In this document: positions 46,302 through 55,260 of the stretch, in pieces
Layout of the letters: every line of letters begins with the position of its first letter
How positions within the stretch are numbered: the first letter of the stretch is position 1
Assembly (NCBI RefSeq): GCF_004358025.1
Contig: NZ_SMTL01000004.1
Coordinates: forward strand, 302,453-366,452
Direction of reading: 5' to 3'
Origin: Rhizobium deserti
GTDB lineage: Bacteria; Pseudomonadota; Alphaproteobacteria; Rhizobiales; Rhizobiaceae
DNA: 64,000 nucleotides
Notes under the pieces: generated by a model
Database searches by the model: none
What the model saw: only the letters and a program-made list of their open reading frames with translations
Told to the model about the DNA's origin: nothing
Position numbers and translations under genes: made by a program

Positions 46302-47171
46302 TTATTGGGTCTGGCTGCGCAAGGCATCGGCCAGCCTCACCTTGGCGGAGCCTGGCTTCAATGGCTGCTGCTGGCTTTCATGCGGTGCCCAGCCGGACGC
46401 ATAGATGATCGAGAAGGTCGCTCGAATTCGGCCATCGGGGTCCGAATAACGTTCGGCATAAAGCTCCGCAGCTCGAACGAAAAACCGCCTTTTCATGGGA
46501 AGGCGGCTGCGGCCCACCAAAGGGTTGCCCATGCCCATGGCGCGAATGTCGCGCATTAGCGGGAAGAGCGAGTCGTAGCGAACGGTGTAATTCTCCGCAT
46601 CAACGACGGGAAGCGCAAAGCCTGCCCGCTGAAGCAGGGCACCCGCATCGCGCACGTCGAGGAATGGGATGACCCGCGGACTAGCGCCACCTGTTAGCTC
46701 GGCTTCGGCGGCAAGAAGGACGTCACGCAGTTCTGCCAAAGTTCCAGCGCCCGGGATTGCGGCAAGCAATAAACCATCCGGCTTCAGCGATCGGCGTATC
46801 CGAACCAGAGTCCCGGGCAGATCATTGACGAGATGAAGCGCCAGTGGAGATAGAACAAGGTTCGTCGATGTCGGCTCTAAAGGCACATCTCCAAGATCGG
46901 CGGTAACCAGTTCCTCGCCAGTCTGAGCAAATGTAGAGCTGGTTTCAATACGGCTGATCGCTCCAATCTTGCCCGTGGCCATGGCTTCTCGGGCGGTCGC
47001 GCCGCTTGCTCCATGCAGTTCCACAGCCATATCGAAGCGCCGCTCGACCACTGAAAGGCGCTCTGCAAGTTCGCGCGCTGCAATGTCCAGAAGGAAAGCT
47101 GCGTTCTGGTCGCGCAGGAATGCCCGCTCCCGCCTGGACGCGACAAGCTCATCGTCAAAAAGAATATCCAT
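46302..47171 (-). CDS. SAM-dependent methyltransferase (BioC/NDUFAF5-like)
   Basis: A 289-residue protein from ATG 47171, preceded by AGGTGA. The conserved part has LVTADLGDVPLEPTSTNLVLSPLALHLVNDLPGTLVRIRRSLKPDGLLLAAIPGAGT, a BioC-like methyltransferase core, and a C-terminal AELYAERYSDPDGRIRATFSIIYASGWAPH. The last block is seen in the alphaproteobacterial relatives of NDUFAF5. The substrate is unknown; a biotin or complex I role is inferred from homology only. It is convergent with flp and divergent from comF. Confidence 0.78.
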   Translation of the reverse strand: MDILFDDELVASRRERAFLRDQNAAFLLDIAARELAERLSVVERRFDMAVELHGASGATAREAMATGKIGAISRIETSSTFAQTGEELVTADLGDVPLEPTSTNLVLSPLALHLVNDLPGTLVRIRRSLKPDGLLLAAIPGAGTLAELRDVLLAAEAELTGGASPRVIPFLDVRDAGALLQRAGFALPVVDAENYTVRYDSLFPLMRDIRAMGMGNPLVGRSRLPMKRRFFVRAAELYAERYSDPDGRIRATFSIIYASGWAPHESQQQPLKPGSAKVRLADALRSQTQ

Positions 47172-47227
47172 CGTCGTCACCTGTTTCTGTGATCGCAAAG
47201 GCGTGTCGGAGCAGCTATTGTCAAGCC

Positions 47228-48004
47228 ATGTCGCCCTTACCGTTAGAACGGCCCTTTCGTTTCATCGCGAGCCTTGCCGCCGGCTGGGCCGCCGGCCTGA
47301 GCGATTTCGTTTATCCGCCGGTCTGCCCCGGCTGCGGCGTTAGGACCGGCAGCCATGCCGGTTTCTGCCCATCCTGCTGGCGGAAACTCCGCTTCATCGA
47401 AAGGCCCTATTGCGAAGTCCTTGGTCTGCCCTTCTCGTATGATCCCGGCCCCAATATTCTATCCGCGCAAGCGATAGCCGATCCACCTGTTTTTGATCGC
47501 CTGCGCGCGGCGGCCTATCACGAGGGTGCCGCACGAGATCTTGTGCACGGTCTTAAATATAGGGACCGCACCGACCTAGCTGCAATGATGGCTGGATGGA
47601 TGCTGCGCGCTGCCGAACAGCATGTGCATGAATGCCATGGCATTCTGCCTGTCCCGCTCCATCCCAGCCGCTTCATTTGGCGCAAGTTCAATCAGGCGGC
47701 GGAGCTTGGCCGGCATCTGGCGCATCTCTCGGACCGGCCATTCATCCCCTCGGCACTTATCCGCGTCAAGCGCACCAGCCGACAGGTGGGGCTGACCGCA
47801 CGCGGACGACAAGACAATGTCCGCGCTGCCTTCGCCATCGCGCCCGGCAGGGAAGCCGATGTGTTCGGCAAGCGGTTGGTATTGGTCGATGACGTTTATA
47901 CGACAGGTGCGACGGTCTCCTCTGCAAGTCGTGCGCTGAAGAAGGCGGGTGCCGCCGAGGTCACGGTTTTGACCTTTGCAATGGCAGTTTCCGGGCCTAT
48001 ATGA
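47228..48004 (+). CDS. comF: ComF-family phosphoribosyltransferase-like protein
   Basis: A 258-residue protein with an N-terminal zinc ribbon (CPGCGVRTGSHAGFCPSCW) and a C-terminal PRPP-binding motif (RLVLVDDVYTTGATVSSAS). HGILPVPLHPSRFIWRKFNQAAELG is typical of ComF. ComF proteins are needed for DNA uptake in naturally competent bacteria; the role in rhizobia is unclear. It is divergent from the methyltransferase by 56 bases and is followed by grxC. Confidence 0.9.
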   Translation: MSPLPLERPFRFIASLAAGWAAGLSDFVYPPVCPGCGVRTGSHAGFCPSCWRKLRFIERPYCEVLGLPFSYDPGPNILSAQAIADPPVFDRLRAAAYHEGAARDLVHGLKYRDRTDLAAMMAGWMLRAAEQHVHECHGILPVPLHPSRFIWRKFNQAAELGRHLAHLSDRPFIPSALIRVKRTSRQVGLTARGRQDNVRAAFAIAPGREADVFGKRLVLVDDVYTTGATVSSASRALKKAGAAEVTVLTFAMAVSGPI

Positions 48005-48061
48005 CAGGAAATGACAGTTGGCGAGGCTATGTTCAGCGCCTCGCTGCGCCCGGAGATGATC

Positions 48062-48319
48062 ATGTCGGATGTTACTATCTATACCCGCGAATATTGCGGC
48101 TACTGCTCGCGTGCCAAAGCCCTGCTGCAGGCCAAAGGCGTCGACTATACGGAACATGACGCCACCTATTCGAAAGAGCTGCGTGAGGAAATGATTGCGA
48201 AGGCGAACGGCCGCTCGACCTTCCCGCAGATCTTCATCAACGGCGAGCATGTCGGTGGTTGCGACGACCTTCACGCGCTTGATCGGGCCGGCAAGCTGGA
48301 TCCCATGCTCGCCAATTGA
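48062..48319 (+). CDS. grxC: Glutaredoxin 3
   Basis: An 85-residue glutaredoxin from ATG 48062. The frame is open 17 codons further upstream, but MSDVTIYTREYCGYCSRAK is the family N-terminus. The dithiol active site CGYC, TFPQIFINGEHVGGCDDL with the GSH-binding cis-proline and the terminal LDPML are standard. It reduces disulfides in the cytoplasm with glutathione. It starts 57 bases after comF. Confidence 0.95.
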   Translation: MSDVTIYTREYCGYCSRAKALLQAKGVDYTEHDATYSKELREEMIAKANGRSTFPQIFINGEHVGGCDDLHALDRAGKLDPMLAN

Positions 48320-48330
48320 GGTATAGCTAC

Positions 48331-49185
48331 ATGTCGTTCAAGGTTGCCGCCGTACAGATGTGTTCCGGGGTTGATCCGGCAAAAAATGCCGACGACATGG
48401 CCCGCCTGGTGCGTGAGGCGGCCGCACAGGGCGCAATCTATATCCAGACGCCTGAAATGACGGGCGCCCTGCAGCGAGACCGCCAGGCTCTCAAGGCGGC
48501 GTTGCGCGACGAAGCAAACGATATCGTCGCATCGACGGCCAGGGGGCTCGCGCAAGAACTCGGCGTCTTTATCCATATAGGCTCCACCGCAATTGATGTT
48601 GGGGAAGGCAAGATGGCTAATCGCGCCTTTCTTTTCGGCCCGGATGGGCGGCAGATAGCGACCTATGACAAGATCCACATGTTCGACGTCGACCTCGACA
48701 ACGGCGAAAGCTGGCGAGAGAGCTCGGCTTATCAGCCCGGTGCTGCGGCAAGGGTCGTCGATCTCCCCTTCGCCAAACTTGGATTTGCTATTTGCTACGA
48801 CGTGCGTTTCCCACATCTGTTCCGGACAGAAGCGATGGCTGGCGCTGAGATATTGACCGTGCCGGCGGCTTTCACGCGCCAGACCGGCGAGGCGCATTGG
48901 GAGATCCTGCTGCGCGCCCGCGCCATCGAAAATGGTGCGTTTCTTATTGCCGCCGCGCAGGCCGGCCTTCACGAAGACGGCCGCGAAACCTTCGGGCATT
49001 CCATGGTAATTGATCCATGGGGCAAGGTCCTTGCATCTGCCGGTGGCAGGGGCGAAGCCGTGGTCGTTGCGGAAATCGATATCGCCATGGTGCATGCCAC
49101 CAGAGCCAAAATCCCCAATCTTAAGAACGCCCGCGAGTTCGCGCTCGACAAAGTTTCAGCGACGGCTGCGGGAGTTGCTGCGTGA
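48331..49185 (+). CDS. Carbon-nitrogen hydrolase (nitrilase-family, Nit-like)
   Basis: A 284-residue protein from ATG 48331 (GAGG eight bases upstream). The catalytic triad is visible: glutamate in QTPEMTG, lysine in YDKIHMFDVD and cysteine in FAICYDVRFPHLFR. Nit-type amidases of this kind hydrolyse deaminated glutathione, but other small amides are possible. It lies 11 bases after grxC, and its stop overlaps the GTG start of the DUF1178 gene (GTGA). Confidence 0.9.
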   Translation: MSFKVAAVQMCSGVDPAKNADDMARLVREAAAQGAIYIQTPEMTGALQRDRQALKAALRDEANDIVASTARGLAQELGVFIHIGSTAIDVGEGKMANRAFLFGPDGRQIATYDKIHMFDVDLDNGESWRESSAYQPGAAARVVDLPFAKLGFAICYDVRFPHLFRTEAMAGAEILTVPAAFTRQTGEAHWEILLRARAIENGAFLIAAAQAGLHEDGRETFGHSMVIDPWGKVLASAGGRGEAVVVAEIDIAMVHATRAKIPNLKNAREFALDKVSATAAGVAA

Positions 49186-49610
49186 TCAAATATTCCTTGT
49201 CCTGCGACAGTGCCCACCCGTTCGAAGGCTGGTTCTCCGAAGGTGCGGACTTCGATCGGCAGGTTGCCAAGAGCCTGCTGCTGTGTCCCGTTTGTAATTC
49301 GCCATCAATCTCCAAGACGCTGATGGCTCCGTCCGTTTCGACGGCCCGGAAGAAGGAAGAAAAGCAGGCCATGGTCATGGATCTGGCGCGCCAGGAGGCC
49401 ATCACCAAGATCAAGGAAGCCGTCGCCGCCATCAAGGCGAATGCAGAGGATGTGGGCGCGAAATTCCCCGAAGAGGCGCGTAAGATCCACTATAGCGAAA
49501 CAGATGCCCGGGGGATTATCGGTCAGGCAAGCATGTCGGAGGTTCATGACCTTCTCGAAGAAGGCATCCAGATCGCGCCTTTGCCGGTGCTTCCTGAGGA
49601 CGCAAACTGA
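49182..49610 (+). CDS. DUF1178 family protein
   Basis: A 142-residue protein starting at GTG 49182. It begins IKYSLSCDSAHPFEGWFSEGADFDRQ and has a CPVC zinc-ribbon-like pair, then an alpha-helical part ending IHYSETDARGIIGQASMSEVHDLLEEGI. This fits DUF1178, a family of unknown function common in alpha- and betaproteobacteria. The four-base overlap with the nitrilase shows co-translation. It ends ten bases before the convergent ubiG. Confidence 0.85.
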   Translation: MIKYSLSCDSAHPFEGWFSEGADFDRQVAKSLLLCPVCNSPSISKTLMAPSVSTARKKEEKQAMVMDLARQEAITKIKEAVAAIKANAEDVGAKFPEEARKIHYSETDARGIIGQASMSEVHDLLEEGIQIAPLPVLPEDAN

Positions 49611-49620
49611 TCCTTAGATC

Positions 49621-50370
49621 TCAGGTCGGCCGTTTAGCGAGAAGCATGTAATTGACGTCCATGTCGGGTGACAGGTTCCAGCGGTCCTGCAAAGGATTGT
49701 AGAAGACGCCTGTGCGATGGATGATGTCCATTCCGGCCGAGCCTAAAGGCGCTTCCAGCTCTTGCGGACGGACGAGCTTGTCATACTGATGCGTACCCTT
49801 CGGCAGCCAGCGCAGAATGTTTTCCGCTGCAAAGATCGCCAGTGCACCTGCCTTGAGGGTACGGTTGATCGTTGCAACGAACATCAGCCCGCCCGGCTTC
49901 ACCATCTGCGCGCAGGTGGTGATAAAGAAGCCGACATCGGCGACATGCTCTACAACCTCCATATTGAGGATCACATCGAAGGTTTCGCCAGCTTCGGCAA
50001 GTTGTTCCGCTGTGACGGCGCGGTAGTCGATCAATGTCTCGGTTTCGGCCGCATGCGTCGATGCGATGCGGATATTCTTCTCGGAAGGGTCGGCGCCGAT
50101 CACCGTCGCGCCCATGCGGGCGAGTGGCTCGGACAAGAGACCTCCGCCACAGCCGATATCCAAGACCCGTAAGCCGCTGAGAGGAAGATGACCATTGGGA
50201 TCTCGGCCAAAATTCTCGCAGGCGCGATTGCGGATATAGGCGAGACGCACCGGGTTGAATTTATGAAGCGGCTTGAACTTACCGGCAGGATTCCACCATT
50301 CGGCAGCCATAGCGGAAAAACGGTCGACTTCGCTTTGATCGATTGTGCTGCGGGCAGGTGCGCTCATCAT
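49621..50370 (-). CDS. ubiG: Ubiquinone biosynthesis O-methyltransferase
   Basis: A 249-residue methyltransferase from ATG 50370 (nearby ATGs at 50376 and 50367 are alternatives). The N-terminal [28 protein letters not shown] and the SAM loop [19 protein letters not shown] are characteristic of UbiG, with [11 protein letters not shown] near the C-terminus. It performs both O-methylations in ubiquinone synthesis at the membrane surface. It is divergent from the SH3-repeat gene. Confidence 0.93.
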   Translation of the reverse strand: MMSAPARSTIDQSEVDRFSAMAAEWWNPAGKFKPLHKFNPVRLAYIRNRACENFGRDPNGHLPLSGLRVLDIGCGGGLLSEPLARMGATVIGADPSEKNIRIASTHAAETETLIDYRAVTAEQLAEAGETFDVILNMEVVEHVADVGFFITTCAQMVKPGGLMFVATINRTLKAGALAIFAAENILRWLPKGTHQYDKLVRPQELEAPLGSAGMDIIHRTGVFYNPLQDRWNLSPDMDVNYMLLAKRPT

Positions 50371-50582
50371 CTTCATCCCTTCGTTGACGTTTGAAGTCGG
50401 ATGATCAGGACGGGAAGTCAAGAGGTGCCGCTAGCGCGCTGGTATTGGCAGATCCAGTTGGCGCGTTCATTCGCCGTTCAGGGCAAAGCTGGAACAATCG
50501 CACTGTCTTGAACATTAGTGTCAGCCGAACTCGGCATGGCTCGAAGCTGTCAGGACGGCCTATGTTCCTCAGGAGGAAACAC

Positions 50583-51401
50583 GTGAAGAAATTTCTGATG
50601 AGTGCTGCCGCACTTTGCGCGCTTCTGGTGGCGCCATCTCTTGCGGAAGCTGCGGTGCGAGGCTTTGCCACCGCCAATGTCAATATGCGCTCCGGCCCCA
50701 GCACCGCCTATCCTGCGGTAGTCGTCATTCCGGTCGGCGCCCCCGTCACCATCAACGGCTGCATGAGCAGCGTGAATTGGTGCGATGTTTCTTTTGCAGG
50801 CGGGCGCGGCTGGGTATCCGGCAATTACGTTCAGACCACCTATCGGTCGAACCGCGTCTATGTCGAGCCTAATTACTATCGCGGGCTCGGTATTCCGCTT
50901 GTGACGTTCGACGTCGACAATTATTGGGGCCGTTATTATCGTGATCGCGACTTTTATCGTGATCGCGACCGCTGGCGCCGCTACGACTGGGATCGCGCAG
51001 ACCGTCGTCCGCCACCGCCACCGCGCTGGGACGACAATCGCCGTCCGCCACCCCGCTGGGATGATGATCGCCGCCCGGCACCTCCTCGCTGGGACCGTGA
51101 CGAACGTCGGCCTGCACCAGGTTGGGATCGCGATGGAAACTGGGACAGAGACCGGGACCGGGATAGAGGTCCTGACCGTGGTCCGGATCGCAGGCCTGAC
51201 CGTGGCCCCGATACCGGGTTCGACCGTGGTCCAGACCGGGGACCCGATCGGGGCCCCGACCGTCGGCCTGACCGGGGGCCTGACAGGGTTCCGGATCGCG
51301 CTCAGCCCGAGCAGCAGCGGGACAATAACCGCGATTGGGGCGGCGTACGCCGTCCAAACGACAGCGGAGTAGTCTGTGTAGGCCCTGCTCGAGACTGCTA
51401 A
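50583..51401 (+). CDS. Secreted SH3-domain protein with D/R-rich repeat tail
   Basis: A 272-residue protein from GTG 50583, six bases after AGGAGG. A signal peptide (KKFLMSAAALCALLVAPSLAEAA) is followed by a bacterial SH3 domain (NVNMRSGPSTAYPAVVVIPVGAPVTINGC ... WCDVSFAGGRGWVSGNYV, residues about 27-85). Then come a YYRDRDFYRDRDRWRR region, proline-rich RRPPPPPRWDD repeats and about a dozen GPDR/RPDRGPD tetrapeptides. The tail is low-complexity and highly charged. It ends in a cysteine pair (VCVGPARDC). SH3b domains often bind peptidoglycan; the tail's role is unknown. Confidence 0.82.
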   Translation: MKKFLMSAAALCALLVAPSLAEAAVRGFATANVNMRSGPSTAYPAVVVIPVGAPVTINGCMSSVNWCDVSFAGGRGWVSGNYVQTTYRSNRVYVEPNYYRGLGIPLVTFDVDNYWGRYYRDRDFYRDRDRWRRYDWDRADRRPPPPPRWDDNRRPPPRWDDDRRPAPPRWDRDERRPAPGWDRDGNWDRDRDRDRGPDRGPDRRPDRGPDTGFDRGPDRGPDRGPDRRPDRGPDRVPDRAQPEQQRDNNRDWGGVRRPNDSGVVCVGPARDC

Positions 51402-51426
51402 GTCTGTTTCTGCCTGAATCGAATAG

Positions 51427-51462
51427 AAAGTGGCGCGCTCCTCAAGGGGCGCGCCACTTTCG
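51427..51462 (+). terminator. Hairpin after the SH3-repeat gene
   Basis: AAAGTGGCGCGC pairs perfectly over 12 bp with GCGCGCCACTTT around a 10-base loop, 25 bases after the stop. The T-run is short (TTTCG), so it may be a strong hairpin terminator or an RNA-stabilising element. Confidence 0.65.
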
Positions 51463-51606
51463 TGTCGGACACTGATGTTGCACCGCTGCCATTGCGCCAC
51501 ATCCACCTTTTCGATAAGACACGCCGCATTTCGTGCCCTCGGCAGAGGTCGGCAGCAGCAGACACTTCCCCTTGCGGAGGGGCAGTGAACAGGTGGTTTT
51601 GGTTGT

Positions 51607-52881
51607 ATGGCTCGCATTGTCATGAAGTTCGGCGGCACGTCTGTCGCCAATTTAGAACGCATTCATAATGTCGCGCGCCATGTGAAACGTGAAGTCGAGG
51701 CAGGTCACGAAGTGGCTGTTGTCGTGTCGGCCATGTCTGGCAAGACCAATGAGCTGGTGGCCTGGGTTCAGGACACTCCAAAAGCCAACGGCGCCAACTC
51801 GCCCTTTTACGACGCGCGCGAATACGATGCCGTGGTCGCTTCGGGGGAGCAGGTGACGTCCGGCCTGGTGGCGATTGCCTTGCAGTCGATGGGCATCAAT
51901 GCGCGGTCCTGGCAGGGTTGGCAGGTGCCGATCCGCACAGACAATGCCCATGGTGCAGCACGCATCATGGACATTGACGGGTCGGAGATCATCCGCCGCA
52001 TGGGCGAGGGACAAGTCGCCGTGATCGCCGGTTTCCAGGGCCTAGGCCCCGATAACCGGATTGCGACGCTTGGCCGCGGCGGGTCGGATACATCTGCTGT
52101 GGCCATCGCAGCCGCCGTTAAGGCAGACCGTTGTGACATCTATACCGACGTGGACGGGGTCTATACGACCGACCCTCGCATCGAGCCCAAGGCCCGGCGC
52201 ATGAAGAAGGTCTCCTTCGAGGAGATGCTTGAAATGGCGTCTCTGGGGTCCAAGGTGCTGCAGGTTCGCTCGGTGGAGTTGGCCATGGTGCACAAGGTCC
52301 GTACGTTCGTACGGTCCAGTTTCGAGGATCCCGATGCGCCGGGCATGGGCGATGTTCTCAATCCCCCCGGCACTTTGATTTGCGACGAGGAAGAAATCGT
52401 GGAACAGGAAGTCGTCACCGGCATCGCTTATGCCAAGGATGAAGCGCAAATCTCGCTCCGGCGCCTCGCTGATCGACCAGGGGTTTCCGCTGCAATCTTC
52501 GGGCCGCTGGCGGAAGCGCATATCAATGTTGACATGATCGTCCAGAACATTTCCGAGGACGGATCGCGCACCGACATGACCTTTACAGTGCCTTCTGGTG
52601 ATGTCGAAAAGGCCATCAAGGTGCTCGAAGACCATAAGTCGACGGTCGGCTTCGACGTGGTGCAGAGCGAATCAGGCCTCGCCAAGGTCTCGGTCATCGG
52701 CATCGGCATGCGCAGCCACGCCGGGGTTGCCGCGCAGGCTTTCAAGGCACTTGCCGAAAAAGGGATCAACATCAAGGCGATCACCACGTCCGAAATCAAG
52801 ATTTCCATCCTGATTGACGGTGCCTATTCCGAACTTGCTGTTCGGACTTTGCATTCCGCTTACGGTCTAGATAAGAGTTGA
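51607..52881 (+). CDS. lysC: Aspartate kinase
   Basis: A 424-residue single-domain-plus-ACT aspartokinase with VMKFGGTSVANLERI, VVSAMSGKTNELV, GRGGSDTSAVAIAA, the DRCDIYTDVDGVYTTDPR block and two C-terminal ACT repeats (SEDGSRTDMTFTV, KVSVIGIGMRSHAGVAAQAFKAL). It phosphorylates aspartate at the head of the lysine/threonine/methionine pathway; the ACT domains suggest feedback inhibition. It lies 75 bases before ptsP on the same strand. The ATG start is standard. Confidence 0.96.
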   Translation: MARIVMKFGGTSVANLERIHNVARHVKREVEAGHEVAVVVSAMSGKTNELVAWVQDTPKANGANSPFYDAREYDAVVASGEQVTSGLVAIALQSMGINARSWQGWQVPIRTDNAHGAARIMDIDGSEIIRRMGEGQVAVIAGFQGLGPDNRIATLGRGGSDTSAVAIAAAVKADRCDIYTDVDGVYTTDPRIEPKARRMKKVSFEEMLEMASLGSKVLQVRSVELAMVHKVRTFVRSSFEDPDAPGMGDVLNPPGTLICDEEEIVEQEVVTGIAYAKDEAQISLRRLADRPGVSAAIFGPLAEAHINVDMIVQNISEDGSRTDMTFTVPSGDVEKAIKVLEDHKSTVGFDVVQSESGLAKVSVIGIGMRSHAGVAAQAFKALAEKGINIKAITTSEIKISILIDGAYSELAVRTLHSAYGLDKS

Positions 52882-52956
52882 TAATAGACCGGTTCGACGC
52901 GTCGGCAATTCGGCGCGGCGTCTTCCGGATTGGATCGTTTCGTTTCGGGAGAGCTG

Positions 52957-55230
52957 ATGCCGATGAGAGACCTGTCGGCGGGTCCGCGCGTTCTGTTGAA
53001 GCGGCTACGCGAGTTAATGGCGGAGCCGCTTGAACCACAGGAGCGCCTTGATCGCATCGTCCGGCAAATCGCCAGCAATATGGTCGCCGAGGTCTGCTCG
53101 GTCTATGTGCTGCGCTCCGATGGCATCCTGGAACTTTATGCGACCGAGGGCCTGAACAAGGAAGCGGTCCACCTTTCGCAGCTTAAGATGGGACAGGGCC
53201 TCGTCGGCACCATCGCGGCATCAGCCCAACCGCTAAACCTGTCCGACGCACAGGCGCATCCGGCCTTCCGCTATCTCCCGGAAACGGGCGAAGAAATCTA
53301 CCACTCCTTCCTCGGCGTGCCGATCCTGCGCGCCGGGCGGACGCTTGGCGTTCTCGTGGTCCAGAACAAAGCCAGCCGAAACTACCGTGAGGACGAGGTC
53401 GAGGCACTCGAAACCACGGCCATGGTCATCGCGGAGATGATCGCTACAGGTGAACTCAAGAAGATCACCCGTCCCGGCCTAGAGCTCGACCTCACCCGAG
53501 CTGTGACGATCGAGGCAGATGGTTACAGTGAAGGCATTGGGCTTGGCCACGTTGTCCTGCACGAGCCGCGTATCGTCGTCACCAACCTTCTCAACGAGGA
53601 CGCGGAAAAGGAAATCCAGAGGCTCGGGGAATCACTCGGCGGCTTGCGCATTTCGATCGACGACATGCTGTCGCGGCGTGAGGTGGCGCAGGAAGGCGAG
53701 CACCGCGAGGTTCTCGAAACCTACCGCATGTTTGCCCATGACCAAGGCTGGGTGCGCCGCATGGAAGAGGCCATTCATAATGGCCTGACTGCGGAAGCCG
53801 CGGTGGAAAAGGTGCAGAGCGATACCAAAGCCCGCATGATGCGCCTGACCGATCCCTATCTGAGGGAGCGGATGCATGATTTCGACGATCTCGCCAACCG
53901 GCTGCTGCGCCAGCTGACCGGCTTTAGCGGGCGTGCATCGGATGAAAGCTTCCCCAGCGACGCCATCATCCTGGCCCGTGCCATGGGCGCTGCCGAACTG
54001 CTGGATTATCCGCGGGACCGCCTCCGCGGCCTCGTGCTCGAAGACGGCGCGGTGACAAGCCATGTCGTCATTGTTGCGCGTGCCATGGGAATACCGGTTG
54101 TCGGGCAGGCGGCGGGTGTCGTGGCGCTTGCCGAAAACGGCGATCCGATCATAGCGGATGGCGATGATGGGCAGATCCATCTGCGGCCGATGGCGGATCT
54201 GCAGAAGGCCTATGAGGAAAAGGTGCGCCTGCGGGCGCGGCGTCAGGAGCAGTTCAAGGCGCTTCGCGCGGTCGAGCCGCTGACCAAGGATGGCAAGCGC
54301 ATCAGCCTGCAGATGAATGCCGGTCTTCTGGTCGACCTGCCGCAGCTGGTGGAGTCAGGTGCCGAGGGCATTGGCCTTTTCCGCACGGAACTGCAGTTCA
54401 TGATCGCCTCTACCATGCCGAAGCTGGAGGAACAGGAAGCCTTTTACCGGAACGTCCTGAAGCAAGCAGCCGGTCGGCCTGTAACGTTCCGCACGCTGGA
54501 TATCGGCGGCGACAAGGTCGTTTCCTATTTCCGAGCGCAGGAAGAGGAAAACCCCGCACTCGGTTGGCGCGCCATTCGCCTGTCGCTTGATCGGCCCGGA
54601 TTGTTGCGCACGCAGTTGCGGGCTCTCTTGCGCGCTTCGGCGGGAGCCGAGCTGAAGATGATGCTGCCCATGGTGACCGAAGTTTCGGAAATCCGGGCGG
54701 TTCGTGAGCTGATGCAGAAGGAAGTTCAGCATCTTTCCAAGTTCGGCCACAGCCTGCCGCGCAAGCTGCAGTTCGGTGCGATGCTGGAAGTGCCCGCGCT
54801 GCTTTGGCAGCTCGACGAACTGATGGCGGAAGTGGATTTCGTTTCGGTCGGGTCCAACGACCTGTTCCAGTTTTCCATGGCCGTAGATCGCGGAAACGCG
54901 CGGGTTGCTGATCGTTTCGACAATCTGGGCAAGCCGTTCTTGCGTATCCTGCGGGACATCGCGCGGGCCGGTGAGCGCAATCGGACCTCGGTCACCCTTT
55001 GCGGCGAGATGGCAAGCAAGCCGCTGTCCGCCATGGCGCTTCTTGGCATCGGCTTTCGCTCGGTCTCCATGGCTGCGACCTCGATCGGCCCGGTCAAGGC
55101 CATGCTCCTGGGGCTCGATATCGATCAATTGGCAGGCGAACTCAATGCTGCCTTGGACGATACCAAATCGTCTCTGCTGATCCGCGACCTGCTTGTACGG
55201 TTCGCCGAGGCTAACAATATTCCCGTCTAG
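52957..55230 (+). CDS. ptsP: Phosphoenolpyruvate-protein phosphotransferase, nitrogen-PTS type
   Basis: A 757-residue enzyme from ATG 52957 (GGGAG upstream; the frame is open nine codons earlier). An N-terminal GAF domain (about 20-165) precedes the enzyme I core: the phospho-histidine in DGAVTSHVVIVARAMGIPVVG, GIGLFRTELQFM, FRTLDIGGDKVVSYF, the FVSVGSNDLFQFSMAVDRGN block and the catalytic cysteine in LCGEMASKP. EI-Ntr phosphorylates NPr from PEP and links carbon, nitrogen and potassium status. The GAF domain may sense glutamine. Confidence 0.95.
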   Translation: MPMRDLSAGPRVLLKRLRELMAEPLEPQERLDRIVRQIASNMVAEVCSVYVLRSDGILELYATEGLNKEAVHLSQLKMGQGLVGTIAASAQPLNLSDAQAHPAFRYLPETGEEIYHSFLGVPILRAGRTLGVLVVQNKASRNYREDEVEALETTAMVIAEMIATGELKKITRPGLELDLTRAVTIEADGYSEGIGLGHVVLHEPRIVVTNLLNEDAEKEIQRLGESLGGLRISIDDMLSRREVAQEGEHREVLETYRMFAHDQGWVRRMEEAIHNGLTAEAAVEKVQSDTKARMMRLTDPYLRERMHDFDDLANRLLRQLTGFSGRASDESFPSDAIILARAMGAAELLDYPRDRLRGLVLEDGAVTSHVVIVARAMGIPVVGQAAGVVALAENGDPIIADGDDGQIHLRPMADLQKAYEEKVRLRARRQEQFKALRAVEPLTKDGKRISLQMNAGLLVDLPQLVESGAEGIGLFRTELQFMIASTMPKLEEQEAFYRNVLKQAAGRPVTFRTLDIGGDKVVSYFRAQEEENPALGWRAIRLSLDRPGLLRTQLRALLRASAGAELKMMLPMVTEVSEIRAVRELMQKEVQHLSKFGHSLPRKLQFGAMLEVPALLWQLDELMAEVDFVSVGSNDLFQFSMAVDRGNARVADRFDNLGKPFLRILRDIARAGERNRTSVTLCGEMASKPLSAMALLGIGFRSVSMAATSIGPVKAMLLGLDIDQLAGELNAALDDTKSSLLIRDLLVRFAEANNIPV

Positions 55231-55260
55231 CAGGCCGGATAAGATACGGAGCGAATAAAG

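Noticed and set aside
51160..51300. Tandem DNA repeats in the SH3 gene as a possible CRISPR array
   Set aside because: Repeats are short, in frame and encode GPDR units; there are no unique spacers of regular length and no cas genes.
50550..51662. A 370-codon minus-strand frame opposite the SH3-repeat gene
   Set aside because: Its Thr/Val/Ile/Pro repeats are the reverse reading of the D/R/P repeats; the plus strand has a signal peptide and an SH3 domain.
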